Shown: positions 17,707 to 26,595, numbered from the stretch's first letter. The stretch is 61,569 nucleotides of DNA from Nocardia alni (GCF_019038435.1 NZ_JAGPOX010000043.1:1-61569), one strand, 5' to 3'. Numbers and translations are program-made. The notes: generated by a model not told the origin, from the sequence alone.

Positions 17707-18875
17707 CCGGCGTTGGCGTTGGCCCAGGTCTGCACGTCGCCGCGGTCCAGGGCCAGCGCCAGCAGTTCCGGGAATTTGTCGGGTGTGCAGGCGAACGCCG
17801 GAACGCCCAGGGCGGCCAGGGCCGCGGCATTGCCGTGGTCGTAGGCGGGTGCGCCGTCGTCGGACAGGGCCAACAGGGCCAGCACCTGGACGCCCGCCTC
17901 CTTCATCGCGCCGATGCGGCGCAGCATCTCCTCGCGCACACCGCCCTCGTACAGATCGGAGATCAGCACGAACAGGGTGTCGGCCGGGCGCGTGATCAGC
18001 TGCTGGCTGTAGGCGATGGCCCGGTTGATATCGGTGCCGCCGCCGAGTTGGGTGCCGAACAGCACCTCGACCGGGTCCGACAGCTGGTCGGTGAGGTCGA
18101 CCACGGCCGTGTCGAAGACCACCAGGGAGGTCCGCAGCGACCGCATCGTGGCCAGGACCGCGCCGAATACCGACGCGTACACCACACTCGAGGCCATCGA
18201 GCCGGACTGGTCGATCGCCAGTACCACGTCGCGTCGCACGGCTTGGGCCCTGCGGCCGTAGCCGACCAGCCGCTCCGGTACGACCGTGCGATGCTCCGGC
18301 AGGTAGTGCGCGAGGTTGCGGCGGATGGTGCGATCCCAGTCGATATCGCGCAGCCGTGGACGCGAGACGCGCGCGGCCCGATTCAGCGCGCCCGACACCG
18401 CGGCGATCGTCCGGGCGGCGATCCGCCGCTCGATCTCGCGCACGACCCGTTCCACCACCATGCGGGCGGTAGCGCGGGTGGTCTCGGGCATCACCTTGTT
18501 CAGGCTCAGCAGCGTGCCGACCAGATGCACATCGGGTTCGACGGCCTCGAGCAGTTCCGGTTCGAGCAACAGCTGGGCGAGATCGAGGCGCTCCACGGCG
18601 TCACGCTGCATCACCTCCACCACCGTGGAGGGGAAGTAGCTGCGGATATCGCCGAGCCACCGGGCGACCTTGGGTGCGGAACCGCCCAGGCTGCCGCTGC
18701 GCTTCTCGGCCGCGGTCAGCTCGTCGGCGTTGTACAGCGCGGACAGCGCCCGATCCATCTCCGTATCGCCGCCGGATCCCAGCCCGCCCAGACAGGATGT
18801 GGCGGGTGCGCCGAGGATCAGCCGCCAGCGGCGGGCCTGGTCGCCGTCGGTGTTGGTTACCGGTGTATCGGTCAC
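17703..18875 (-). CDS. CoxE-like VWA-domain protein
   Basis: A 390-residue protein, last gene of the operon. The N-terminal 200 residues are helical and charged. The C-terminal von Willebrand A domain has a complete metal-ion site: Asp-Gln-Ser-Gly-Ser in LAIDQSGSMASS, the Thr in GGGTDINRAI and the Asp in LISDLYEGG. Partnering a MoxR ATPase with a VWA protein is the standard MoxR/CoxD-CoxE chaperone arrangement, in which ATPase and VWA protein remodel or insert a cofactor into a target, or act in conflict systems. GTG 18875 lies in a GTGA overlap with the stop of the small frame upstream. Confidence 0.86.
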   Translation of the reverse strand: MTDTPVTNTDGDQARRWRLILGAPATSCLGGLGSGGDTEMDRALSALYNADELTAAEKRSGSLGGSAPKVARWLGDIRSYFPSTVVEVMQRDAVERLDLAQLLLEPELLEAVEPDVHLVGTLLSLNKVMPETTRATARMVVERVVREIERRIAARTIAAVSGALNRAARVSRPRLRDIDWDRTIRRNLAHYLPEHRTVVPERLVGYGRRAQAVRRDVVLAIDQSGSMASSVVYASVFGAVLATMRSLRTSLVVFDTAVVDLTDQLSDPVEVLFGTQLGGGTDINRAIAYSQQLITRPADTLFVLISDLYEGGVREEMLRRIGAMKEAGVQVLALLALSDDGAPAYDHGNAAALAALGVPAFACTPDKFPELLALALDRGDVQTWANANAG

Positions 18876-19042
18876 GAGTGCCGCCTGTCCGTCAGTGGCC
18901 TACTTCGGTTGTCCCGGTGCGGTTTCGGCCGGGATTTATCGTGATTCGCTGCACGCCGAAGCACACCGGAATGACGAGTGTCCGAGCAGCGGGCATCGGA
19001 ATTGCCAGGGTGCGGGTGTGTACCGCGATGAACCGAGATCAC
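18872..19042 (-). CDS. Possible 56-residue coupled small frame (sORF 2)
   Basis: This frame fills the whole gap between the DUF5682-type and VWA genes. Its GTG (19042) overlaps the upstream stop as GTGA, and its TGA (18872) overlaps the VWA GTG start, again as GTGA. The product is very basic, rich in His, Arg, Ser and Asp (it opens MISVHRGTHPHPGNSDARCS). Third-position GC is only about 62 percent, below its neighbours, so it may be a leader that passes ribosomes along rather than a functional protein. Chance is possible. Confidence 0.3.
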   Translation of the reverse strand: MISVHRGTHPHPGNSDARCSDTRHSGVLRRAANHDKSRPKPHRDNRSRPLTDRRHS

Positions 19043-22000
19043 AGGACCTCCAGGATTTCGGTGACCGCTGCCAAGGCGAGCGTGCCCAGGGCCAGGTCGT
19101 AATCGGCGGTTGCGGACGCCCCCGTCGTGATCGGACCGCCATCGCGGACCGCTTGGGCGATCGCCTGGCGCTCACCGGATTCGAAGGCGCCGAACGTGCG
19201 GCGCAGCAGCGGCAGGGTCGCGACGAACTGATCCTCGTGCAGCTCGCGCAACCAGGAATCTATGCGGCGTAACAGGTTTCGGTCGTGTACCAGTAGCAGG
19301 CCACGGCCGCCGAGGAATCCGTCGATCCACGCGGCCTTTTCGGTGGGCGAGTGGCCGATCGACAGCGCGACCGACAGGCGTCGGGCCGATTCGGCGTCGT
19401 CGATGACGCCGACATCGCACAGCAGCCGCACCGCCCGGCCGACCAGCGCACCGTGCACATCGGCGCGATCGGCGAGTTTGCGCAGGGCGCCGTGCCATTC
19501 GCGGGTGGCCCACTCGTCGTCGCGGGTGGCAAGGGCCAGATGTGCGGCGTCCAGCAGGGCGCGCAGTGCCGCGGCGGCGTCGGCGTCGAGTCCGGTGACC
19601 GCGCCGGGCAGGCCGGCGCAGATGCGGATCAGCAGGCCGTCGGCGACGCGGGCCAGCGCATTCACGTCGGTGCCGCGCACATCGCCGTAGCGCAGCGTGC
19701 GGACCAGGCCGGGCAGAGCGGCCAGCAGGTTGGTGACGTCGTGATCCAGCGCGGCCACCGATTCCAGGCGGCTCACCAGCGGGTCCACGGCTCCGCCGAG
19801 GTCGGCGAGCAGGGCCAGCTCCAGCGCGCCGCTCACGCCGGCCACGGTGGCGTCGGCGGCGGTGTCCAGCACCTTCGCTTCGGCGGCGGATTCGATCGTG
19901 GTACCCCAGCGCGAGGCCTCGATGACCGCGATGGCCAGTTCGGGCTCCCACCGCAGCGACCAGGTCTCCCGGAAGGTTCCGGTATTGCGGACCTCACTGG
20001 ATGTCGGTACGCCCCAGCCTATTCCGAGCAGCCGAAGCCGATGCAGCAGATGCGAGCGCGCCACGTCGCGCTCCTTGCGCAGGTCCAGATCCCACTGCTT
20101 GGTCAATGCCTGCTGGGGCAGGCGCAGTGTCCGGGCCCGTGACCGCAGGTCCGCGTCCAGCGGCACCGCCGGGGTGTCTTCCGGCACCGATCCGAGCGCC
20201 TCGCCGACCACCAGTTCACCGGTGATCAGCCGCAACATGGCCTCATCGCCCTCGCACAGCACCGCACGGGTGGCGTCGGTGACCTCCGACAGCCCGGGCA
20301 GCGGCCGCCCGCGCAGCACCGCGAGAGTCTCGGCGAGCCGGACCGATTCGATGATGTGCGCACTGGACACCGGCAGATCATGGGTGCGCAAGGTGGCCGC
20401 CACCTTGGTCAGCCAGCGCGCGATCGGCCGATCGGTCTCGGTGAACAAGTGGTGGTACCACCCCGGCGAGGTGACCCCCGCGCCATACCCCGACGCCCCC
20501 GCCAGCCGCGAATGCGTCCAAGGCACCCAGGTCAACGCCACCTTCACCTTCGGCAACCCCTTGAGCAGCCGCACATCGGCCGCCGCCGATCCCAGCTCAC
20601 CCGCCAGCGCGGGCGCATGCCACGCCCCACACACCACCGCGACCCGCCGTGCACCCCCCTTCACCGCCTTACGAATCGTCTGCCGCATATACGCCTCACG
20701 CCGCAGCGTGTGCAGATCGATCGGCGACCCGATGTCGCCCCGGGCTAGTGCGTCCGAATCATCCAATGCGGCAGCATCTTCCAGCGAACCGCGTCCGGCC
20801 CTACCGGAATCTTCCGGTGCGGCAGTGATGTCGGACGCCGTGCCTCCCGGCTTGCGCCTGCCAGCGGATCCGCGTCTCCAGCCAGCCTCGATGTCATTCC
20901 ACGGAGTGATCTCCGCATCATGCAGTGCGGCGGTGTCTTCGAGCGAACCGCGTTCGGCCCTGCCGGGATCTTGCGGTGCGGCAGTGGTGTCGGATCTCGA
21001 CTCATGCCTGGCGGCAGGTCCGCGTCTCCGGCTTGCCTCGATGTTGTCCCCTGGAGCGATTTGCGCATTGTTCTGTTGGGTGATGTTTTTTAGTGGGCCT
21101 TGTTCGGCGGTGCCAGGGTCTTGCGCTGCGGCAGTGGTGTCGGGTGCCGTGCTTCCTGGCTCACGCTTGGCAGCGGATCTGGGTTCGTGGTTGGTCTCGA
21201 CGTCGACCGGAGTGGTCCCGGCATCATGCGGTGAGGCGCCGTCTTCCAGCGAACCGTGCTCGGTAGTGCCGCGAATCCCAGACAATGCAGCGTGATCGGC
21301 GGTTGTGGAGCGATTTGCTGTGGTTGCCGTCGTGCCTGGGCCCGGCTCGTTCCGGTCTGCGACCGCATTGGCGGGTTGGTGCGACGTACGTGGATCATCC
21401 GTGGTGGCGGGTAGGGCGATGTCTGGTGGCTGACGGTGATCGTCGGAGCCGGGATCAGTGCGCGCGGCAGGATCGGGTTCGGCAGTGGGGTCCATCTCAC
21501 CGGCGTCCTCGCGCAGGGCGGCCATGGCCTCGGTGATGGCGTCGAAAACGTCTGCGTCGGCGGCTGATTCGATGATGGCGTCCCACCAGCGCTCGGGGTC
21601 GTCGTAACCGGCGGCCGTCGCCAGGGCGGCGAGGGGGTCGGTGCGGTCGCCGGGCGCATCGTCCAGGGCCAGGGTGTTGGCGGCGGGGAGGTCGCAGAAG
21701 CCGACGGAGACATCGTGTTCGGCGGCATAGCTCAGTGCCTGCCATTCCGGCGAGAAGATCGCGAAAGGCCAGAATGCCGCGCGGGAAGGTGAATCCGGGA
21801 CATAACCCAGCAACGCGACCGGGGGCGCCATGCCCTCGGCGGCGGCGTAGGCAACCAACGGGTCCGCGTCGGCGGGACCTTCGATCAGAATGGCGTCAGG
21901 CTGAAAACGCTCCAGCGCCAAGCGCAGCGAACGCGCCGAACCGGGGCCATGGTGCCGGATTCCGAATACGCGTGTCTGGACGCCGTTCCTGTCTCCGCTT

Positions 22001-22104
22001 CGCCTCGGCATGCGCGATGGACCTCGTGTCGATGAGTCGCTCACGTCTGCACTGCGCTCCGGAATGGGCGAGGGCTCGGCTGTGTCCATTGAACGCTCGC
22101 TCAC
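19039..22104 (-). CDS. DUF5682-type protein with GX2H motifs and an internal repeat insertion
   Basis: A 1021-residue cytoplasmic protein, from memory the DUF5682 family of MoxR/VWA/SWIM operons. The conserved N-terminal core has VFGIRHHGPGSARSL (Gly48-x-x-His51) and ILIEGPADAD (Glu75). A second Gly-x-x-His occurs in VVCGAWHAPAL (Gly493-His496). Two GX2H motifs plus conserved Glu residues are the hallmark of the TIKI/TraB/ChaN/EreA hydrolase superfamily, so a metal-dependent hydrolase fold is possible (inference). Between the motifs, residues about 200-450 are a disordered repeat insertion. The C-terminal half is helical and Leu/Ala-rich. GTG 22104 follows GGAGAAG and sits in a GTGA overlap with the frame upstream. 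Confidence 0.8.
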   Translation of the reverse strand: MSERSMDTAEPSPIPERSADVSDSSTRGPSRMPRRSGDRNGVQTRVFGIRHHGPGSARSLRLALERFQPDAILIEGPADADPLVAYAAAEGMAPPVALLGYVPDSPSRAAFWPFAIFSPEWQALSYAAEHDVSVGFCDLPAANTLALDDAPGDRTDPLAALATAAGYDDPERWWDAIIESAADADVFDAITEAMAALREDAGEMDPTAEPDPAARTDPGSDDHRQPPDIALPATTDDPRTSHQPANAVADRNEPGPGTTATTANRSTTADHAALSGIRGTTEHGSLEDGASPHDAGTTPVDVETNHEPRSAAKREPGSTAPDTTAAAQDPGTAEQGPLKNITQQNNAQIAPGDNIEASRRRGPAARHESRSDTTAAPQDPGRAERGSLEDTAALHDAEITPWNDIEAGWRRGSAGRRKPGGTASDITAAPEDSGRAGRGSLEDAAALDDSDALARGDIGSPIDLHTLRREAYMRQTIRKAVKGGARRVAVVCGAWHAPALAGELGSAAADVRLLKGLPKVKVALTWVPWTHSRLAGASGYGAGVTSPGWYHHLFTETDRPIARWLTKVAATLRTHDLPVSSAHIIESVRLAETLAVLRGRPLPGLSEVTDATRAVLCEGDEAMLRLITGELVVGEALGSVPEDTPAVPLDADLRSRARTLRLPQQALTKQWDLDLRKERDVARSHLLHRLRLLGIGWGVPTSSEVRNTGTFRETWSLRWEPELAIAVIEASRWGTTIESAAEAKVLDTAADATVAGVSGALELALLADLGGAVDPLVSRLESVAALDHDVTNLLAALPGLVRTLRYGDVRGTDVNALARVADGLLIRICAGLPGAVTGLDADAAAALRALLDAAHLALATRDDEWATREWHGALRKLADRADVHGALVGRAVRLLCDVGVIDDAESARRLSVALSIGHSPTEKAAWIDGFLGGRGLLLVHDRNLLRRIDSWLRELHEDQFVATLPLLRRTFGAFESGERQAIAQAVRDGGPITTGASATADYDLALGTLALAAVTEILEVL
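20746..21270 (-). repeat. Degenerate ~150-159 bp tandem repeat inside the DUF5682-type gene
   Basis: Repeat starts lie at 21270, 21114, 20964 and 20805, giving periods of 156, 150 and 159 bases (52, 50 and 53 codons). The units share a Gly-x-Ala-Glu-x-Gly-Ser-Leu-Glu-Asp start, an Ile-Thr-Pro-x-x-Asp-Ile-Glu-Ala centre and a Thr-Ala-Ala-Pro-x-Asp end. The fourth copy is partial. All periods keep the reading frame. Composition is less GC-rich and less biased at third positions than in the flanking domains. Confidence 0.8.
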
Positions 22105-22271
22105 GCCACTTCTCCGATCCGACTTGGGGAGTCGCCCAAGTGACTACGCAGCAGTGCCTGTGCCGCTGGCGCAACCTCCGTGAACGCCAGGTGGGCCGGT
22201 GTACCCCCTAGATGCATGCCGTAGCCGATGCGCGGGGACGCCCCGTGCTCCGAGCGATCATGAGGCATCAT
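22101..22271 (-). CDS. 56-residue coupled small protein (sORF 1)
   Basis: This frame exactly fills the gap between the MoxR and DUF5682-type genes. Its ATG (22271) overlaps the MoxR stop as ATGA, and its TGA (22101) overlaps the GTG of the DUF5682-type gene as GTGA. The sequence starts MMPHDRSEHGASPRIGYGMH and continues into a plausible amphipathic helix (FTEVAPAAQALLRSHLG). Third-position GC is about 70 percent, somewhat under its neighbours. No family is recognised. Coupling at both ends favours a translated gene, perhaps a small adaptor of the MoxR-VWA complex (inference). Confidence 0.5.
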   Translation of the reverse strand: MMPHDRSEHGASPRIGYGMHLGGTPAHLAFTEVAPAAQALLRSHLGDSPSRIGEVA

Positions 22272-23389
22272 CCGTGCACCTCGCGGCAGGCACGGTAGAA
22301 ATCGGACCAGTCGTCGCGCTCGCGGACGACGGCCTCCAGGTATTCGGTCCACACCACCGCGTCGGCGACCGGGTCCTTGATGACCGCGCCGAGGACCGCG
22401 CCCGCGACGTCCGCCGCGCGCAGTACCCCGTCGCCGAAATGCGCGGACAGGGCCAGGCCGTTGGTGATCACCGAGATCGCCTCGGCGGTGGACAGGGTGC
22501 CCGAGGGGGACTTGAGTTTGGTGCGTCCGTCGGCGGTCAGGCCCGATCGCAGCTCGCGGAACACCCGCACCACGCGGCGCACCTCCTGCGCCGCGGCCGG
22601 TACCGGGGGCAGTTCCAGAGCGGCGCCGAGTTGTTCGACGCGGCGGGTGACGATGTCGACCTCCTCGTCCTCACTGGCCGGCAGCGGCAGCACCACGGTG
22701 TTGAAGCGGCGGCGCAGCGCCGAGGACAGGTCGTTGACGCCGCGGTCCCGGTCGTTGGCGGTGGCGATCACGTTGAAGCCCTTGGCGGCCTGCACCTCGG
22801 TGCCCAGTTCGGGCACCGGCAGCGTCTTCTCCGACAGCACCGTGATCAGCGCGTCCTGCACATCCGAGGGGATGCGGGTGAGCTCCTCCACCCGGGCGAT
22901 CGAGCCCAGACGCATCGCGGTCATCACCGGCGAGGGCACCAGTGCGCCCTCGCTCGGGCCCTCCGCGAGCAGCCGGGCGTAGTTCCAGCCGTAGCGGATC
23001 GCCTCCTCCGCGGTGCCCGACGTGCCTTGCACCAGCAGGGTCGACGCGCCGCTGATCGCGGCCGAGAGATGTTCGGACACCCATGTTTTCGCGGTGCCGG
23101 GCACGCCCAGTAGCAGCAGCGCGCGGTCGGTCGCGAGTGTGGCCACCGCGACCTCCAGCAATCGGCGCGGTCCGACGTATTTGGGGCTGACCACGGTGCC
23201 GTCCGACAGCGTGCCGCCGAGCAGATAGGTCACCACCGCCCACGGGGACAGCCGCCACGACGGCGGGCGTGGGCGGTCGTCGACCGCCATCAGGGCGCTC
23301 AGCTCGTCCGCGAATGCCTGTTCGGCGTGCGGGCGCAGCAGAGTTTCGGATGTATCCGGTGTGATCGTGGGTGCGTTTTTCGCGGTCAC
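22268..23389 (-). CDS. MoxR-type AAA+ ATPase
   Basis: A 373-residue AAA+ ATPase. Walker A is GVPGTAKT (residues 95-102). The Walker B region reads IARVEELTR and is followed by IPSDVQDALITVLSEK. Sensor 1 is FNVIATANDRDRGVNDL and the arginine-finger segment SSALRRRF follows. MoxR proteins act as chaperones with a VWA partner, and the VWA gene is at the end of the same operon. GTG 23389 overlaps the stop of the SWIM gene (GTGA), and its own stop overlaps the ATG of a 56-codon frame (ATGA). Confidence 0.9.
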   Translation of the reverse strand: MTAKNAPTITPDTSETLLRPHAEQAFADELSALMAVDDRPRPPSWRLSPWAVVTYLLGGTLSDGTVVSPKYVGPRRLLEVAVATLATDRALLLLGVPGTAKTWVSEHLSAAISGASTLLVQGTSGTAEEAIRYGWNYARLLAEGPSEGALVPSPVMTAMRLGSIARVEELTRIPSDVQDALITVLSEKTLPVPELGTEVQAAKGFNVIATANDRDRGVNDLSSALRRRFNTVVLPLPASEDEEVDIVTRRVEQLGAALELPPVPAAAQEVRRVVRVFRELRSGLTADGRTKLKSPSGTLSTAEAISVITNGLALSAHFGDGVLRAADVAGAVLGAVIKDPVADAVVWTEYLEAVVRERDDWSDFYRACREVHG

Positions 23390-26271
23390 CGTAGCTCCTC
23401 GAGCATCGTTGTGCGCTGGGTCAGGTCGTTGGCGAGTTCATTGAAGGTGCTCTCCCAGTACGGGTCCGTGCAACGGCGCGTGGCGACGCCCACCGTCGCC
23501 GCGGCCTCGACCGGGAAGTGTTTGGCCGCGGACCGGAACAGGGTGCGGTAGGAGGCGGGGGACAGGCCCGGCGCGCCGGGCCGGGCGGCGGCGAGTTGAG
23601 CACGGTCCATCAGCAGCCGGATCAGGTGCTGCGCCAAGGGGATCGGCCAGGGCCGGGGGACCGCCTGCAGCAGCAATTCGACCTCGGCCAGCCAGCTGCT
23701 GTCGAGTGTGCGCAGATAACGCACACGCTGCTCGAGCGGGAGCAGTTCGAACAGCCGTCGGCGCACCTCCGGGTCCGCGCCGAGCGTCGGCGTCCCGGTC
23801 AATACCTCGAACAGCGTTGCCGCCCAGCGGGTATCGCCCTGAGCGAGGGCCGCGTCGGCCCAACCGGCCGTCACCGGACCGAGTAGTTCGGCGGGCATGC
23901 CGATGCGAATGGCCTGCCCGGGCCCGCCGAACAGCGCCTCCCAGTGCCGCAGCGGAGTCGCGGCGATGACGCGGCGCAGCCATCCGGCGGAACCGTAGGG
24001 CGCGCCGTCGAGGCGATAGGCGGTGTGCACGGTGTCGTCGGCCACACCGTCGCGTCGGGCGGCGTCGTCCAAGCGGTCGGACAGACCGGCCACCAGACGG
24101 CCGTCGGTCACCGTGACCCAACCCCTCGCGCGCTGAACCATGCGCTCGGCGAATGCCGACTCCGGCAGCCGAGCAAGCAGATCGGCGGCGGTACGCCGAA
24201 CCTCGGCGCGCCTGTCGTCGAGGGCGGATTCCAGCAGCGGCTCGTCGTCCAGTGTGAGCCCGTCGGCGAGGATCGCGAGCAGTTCGGCGCGTACATGTGC
24301 GGGCTCGGAGCGCCAGCTCCGGGCCAGCGCCGCTCCGGCCGCTCGCGGATCGCGCCGACGCAGCGCGGTCAACCAGGCCCGCCGCTCCGATGGCGTGCCG
24401 TGCGACCAGACCTGCTGATCATCGGGCTTGGCGTGCACCAGATTTCGCCACTGCGGATGTTGTGCGGCCAGCCAGCGGCCACGGGATCCGGCCAGCGTCA
24501 GCAGCGCCTCGCGCAGTTCGGTCCGCGCCTTGGCCTGCTCCAGCAGCAGGCTGCACAGCGCGTCGGGCGCCCGCATACCACGCGGCCCGGTGACCTCGAA
24601 CCACTCGTCCAGGAACGGCGATCGCTCGGCCAGCAGCCGGGCCAGGCGTGCCGCGGCGGCGGGCGATATGAGCGGGCGATCGTCGTCCTCGGCGGGCTCA
24701 CCGGCCGCGCCCGCCCCGGCGAGCACGCCGCCGCGCGTGAAAATATCCAGCAGCGCGGCGGTTTCGAGCAGTACCGCCGCTGGATCGCCGCGCAGCCGTC
24801 CGGCCGCGGCGGCGACCGGTTCGGGCAGTGTCACCGAATCCGATCGGCTCCGCGCCGTGCCCACCAGCGCTACCGACGCCAGTTCGGTCGCCGGGGCGTC
24901 GTTCGCGCCCACGGCATTCGCGCCGACGTCGACGATCTCGCCCGCGTCGAGCGCCGATACCGGCACGAGTCCGTCGGCAGTCCATTCCCCGACCAGGGTC
25001 ACCGGATGCCCTCCGGATATACCCAGCAGTTTCCAGGGCTGCGCGTCCAGACGCGCCACGGGAAGCGCGGCGCCGTCCGGGGAGATGACATGCCAAGCGC
25101 TTTCGGACACCGCGGGCACGACATCGACCAGCAGCATCGGCCAGGTGCGCAGCCACGGGTCGGCCCCCAGCGCCCGCGCGTGATCCTCGAGCGCGGCGCC
25201 GATGCTGTCGGCGGCCCGCGCGGAGGTCTGCGGATCGGCGAGATCGCCGGGTGCGAGGCCCGTGGATCCGGCACGGGGTACGGGCAGCGTCGTGAACGGT
25301 TCGAGGACGCCGTATCGCTCGCCCCACACCGCCCGCAGCGGTGCGGCCGCCGGATGGAAATGCAGATCGGCATCGACCTGCATGCCCGGCACCGGCACAT
25401 CCGCGGGAAAGGACGGGCTGCCGAAGGAATGGTCGAGGATCAGCGCCCAGCGCCCGGTCGCCCGCCCGCGCAGCCACATCCGCCGGGTGAACAGACGTTC
25501 CTCCTCTGTGATCCGCTGCCCCAGCACCATCCAGCGATCGCGCACGGCCGCCTCGCCGCGCACGGTCTCCGTGGCGGTGGAGTAGCCGATATGGGTGCGT
25601 ACGGTGGCGGCCAGCCGGGGATCGAGCCTGTCGATGCGGCGATGCGCGGCGGTGAGTAGATGCAGGCGGGCGTACTCGGCGAGCAGGAGTGCGGGCCAAT
25701 CCTCGCGCGTGACGACATTGCGCGGAAGTAGCCGAAGCATCGACGCCGCGCCGGACGCCTGCGCGTCGACCATGCGCGCCGCCACCGCCTCGAATGCCGC
25801 GAACGACCGGTCCGCCTGGGCCAGGCCGGTCCGCACCTGATCGCATAGCCAGATATCGAGATCCTCCAGTCCCGCGGTGACGCGGGCGCGTCGCTGCTCG
25901 GCGGTCGCGGCCGAGGGCGTCTTCGCGGGCGCGGCTTCGGATTTCGCCGCCCGCTGTGCCCGTGCGCCGAGCCATTCCGCGACGAAATCCGTGGGCGCGG
26001 CCGCCTGCGGCACCTCGCCGCGGGCCCACTCCAGCAGCAGCCCCAACGCATGCTTACAGGGGAATTTGCGGCTCGGACAGGAACATTTGTAGGCGGGCCC
26101 GGCCACGTCGACGATCGTCTGATAGGGCGTGGCGCCGCTGCCCGCGCACAGTCCCCACAGCGCGGTGTCGTGGTAGCCGGCGCCGTTCCATCTGCCGTGC
26201 AACTTGTTCGCGGCCGCGAGTGACGCGGCGTCGGGCGCCACGGCGGCGACCTGCTGCGCTGTCCATGTCAT
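23386..26271 (-). CDS. SWIM zinc-finger protein with DUF5691-like C-terminus
   Basis: A 961-residue protein, first gene of the operon. ATG 26271 was chosen because the family begins with MTWTAQQVAAVAPD; an open frame reaches about 280 bases further upstream but its residues look non-coding. The SWIM finger is complete: Cys63-x-Cys65 and Cys72-x-His74 in YKCSCPSRKFPCKHALGLLL. SWIM fingers bind nucleic acid or protein. The centre is Ala/Leu-rich helical, and the C-terminal third contains HEAT-like helices (DRRAEVRRTAADLLARL) followed by what I recall as DUF5691. With MoxR, DUF5682 and VWA genes it forms a recurrent actinobacterial cluster of unproven function. Confidence 0.85.
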   Translation of the reverse strand: MTWTAQQVAAVAPDAASLAAANKLHGRWNGAGYHDTALWGLCAGSGATPYQTIVDVAGPAYKCSCPSRKFPCKHALGLLLEWARGEVPQAAAPTDFVAEWLGARAQRAAKSEAAPAKTPSAATAEQRRARVTAGLEDLDIWLCDQVRTGLAQADRSFAAFEAVAARMVDAQASGAASMLRLLPRNVVTREDWPALLLAEYARLHLLTAAHRRIDRLDPRLAATVRTHIGYSTATETVRGEAAVRDRWMVLGQRITEEERLFTRRMWLRGRATGRWALILDHSFGSPSFPADVPVPGMQVDADLHFHPAAAPLRAVWGERYGVLEPFTTLPVPRAGSTGLAPGDLADPQTSARAADSIGAALEDHARALGADPWLRTWPMLLVDVVPAVSESAWHVISPDGAALPVARLDAQPWKLLGISGGHPVTLVGEWTADGLVPVSALDAGEIVDVGANAVGANDAPATELASVALVGTARSRSDSVTLPEPVAAAAGRLRGDPAAVLLETAALLDIFTRGGVLAGAGAAGEPAEDDDRPLISPAAAARLARLLAERSPFLDEWFEVTGPRGMRAPDALCSLLLEQAKARTELREALLTLAGSRGRWLAAQHPQWRNLVHAKPDDQQVWSHGTPSERRAWLTALRRRDPRAAGAALARSWRSEPAHVRAELLAILADGLTLDDEPLLESALDDRRAEVRRTAADLLARLPESAFAERMVQRARGWVTVTDGRLVAGLSDRLDDAARRDGVADDTVHTAYRLDGAPYGSAGWLRRVIAATPLRHWEALFGGPGQAIRIGMPAELLGPVTAGWADAALAQGDTRWAATLFEVLTGTPTLGADPEVRRRLFELLPLEQRVRYLRTLDSSWLAEVELLLQAVPRPWPIPLAQHLIRLLMDRAQLAAARPGAPGLSPASYRTLFRSAAKHFPVEAAATVGVATRRCTDPYWESTFNELANDLTQRTTMLEELR

Positions 26272-26531
26272 CGTTGCCCCCGTTCGTTCGGTTGATCGGA
26301 TTTCTACTCCACTCCACCGACAGGTTCCGCGCAGCGGTTCCGGGGGCCATGAGGCGGCGTCGGATTCGCGGGAAAGTAGCGAACCAATTACGCTGGGGCG
26401 GTAAGCGATTGCAATATCAAGTGTCCTTGCGCTCCTGACCGATTTCTGGCATTCTGATCTGTTCGGTTGATCCGAGCCGCCTGAAATCTGGGCGCAACCT
26501 GTGGACTGCCCGGCCGGGGACGGCCGAGGGG

Positions 26532-26566
26532 TGGCCATCGGGCGGATCACACCCGCCCGATGGCCA
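26532..26566. promoter_or_regulatory. 14-bp perfect palindrome between the two arms
   Basis: Left arm TGGCCATCGGGCGG (26532-26545) and right arm CCGCCCGATGGCCA (26553-26566) are perfect complements around a 7-base loop. There is no T-tract and neither gene ends here, so a terminator is unlikely. A dimeric regulator site or a structured 5' leader fits better. Confidence 0.5.
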
Positions 26567-26595
26567 TGAGCACCCCGTCCGGGACGGTTCTCGGT

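Noticed and set aside
26272..26550. An N-terminal extension of the SWIM protein by about 93 residues.
   Set aside because: The extension has no ribosome site or recognised character and would cover the divergent regulatory DNA; the family start at 26271 fits better.
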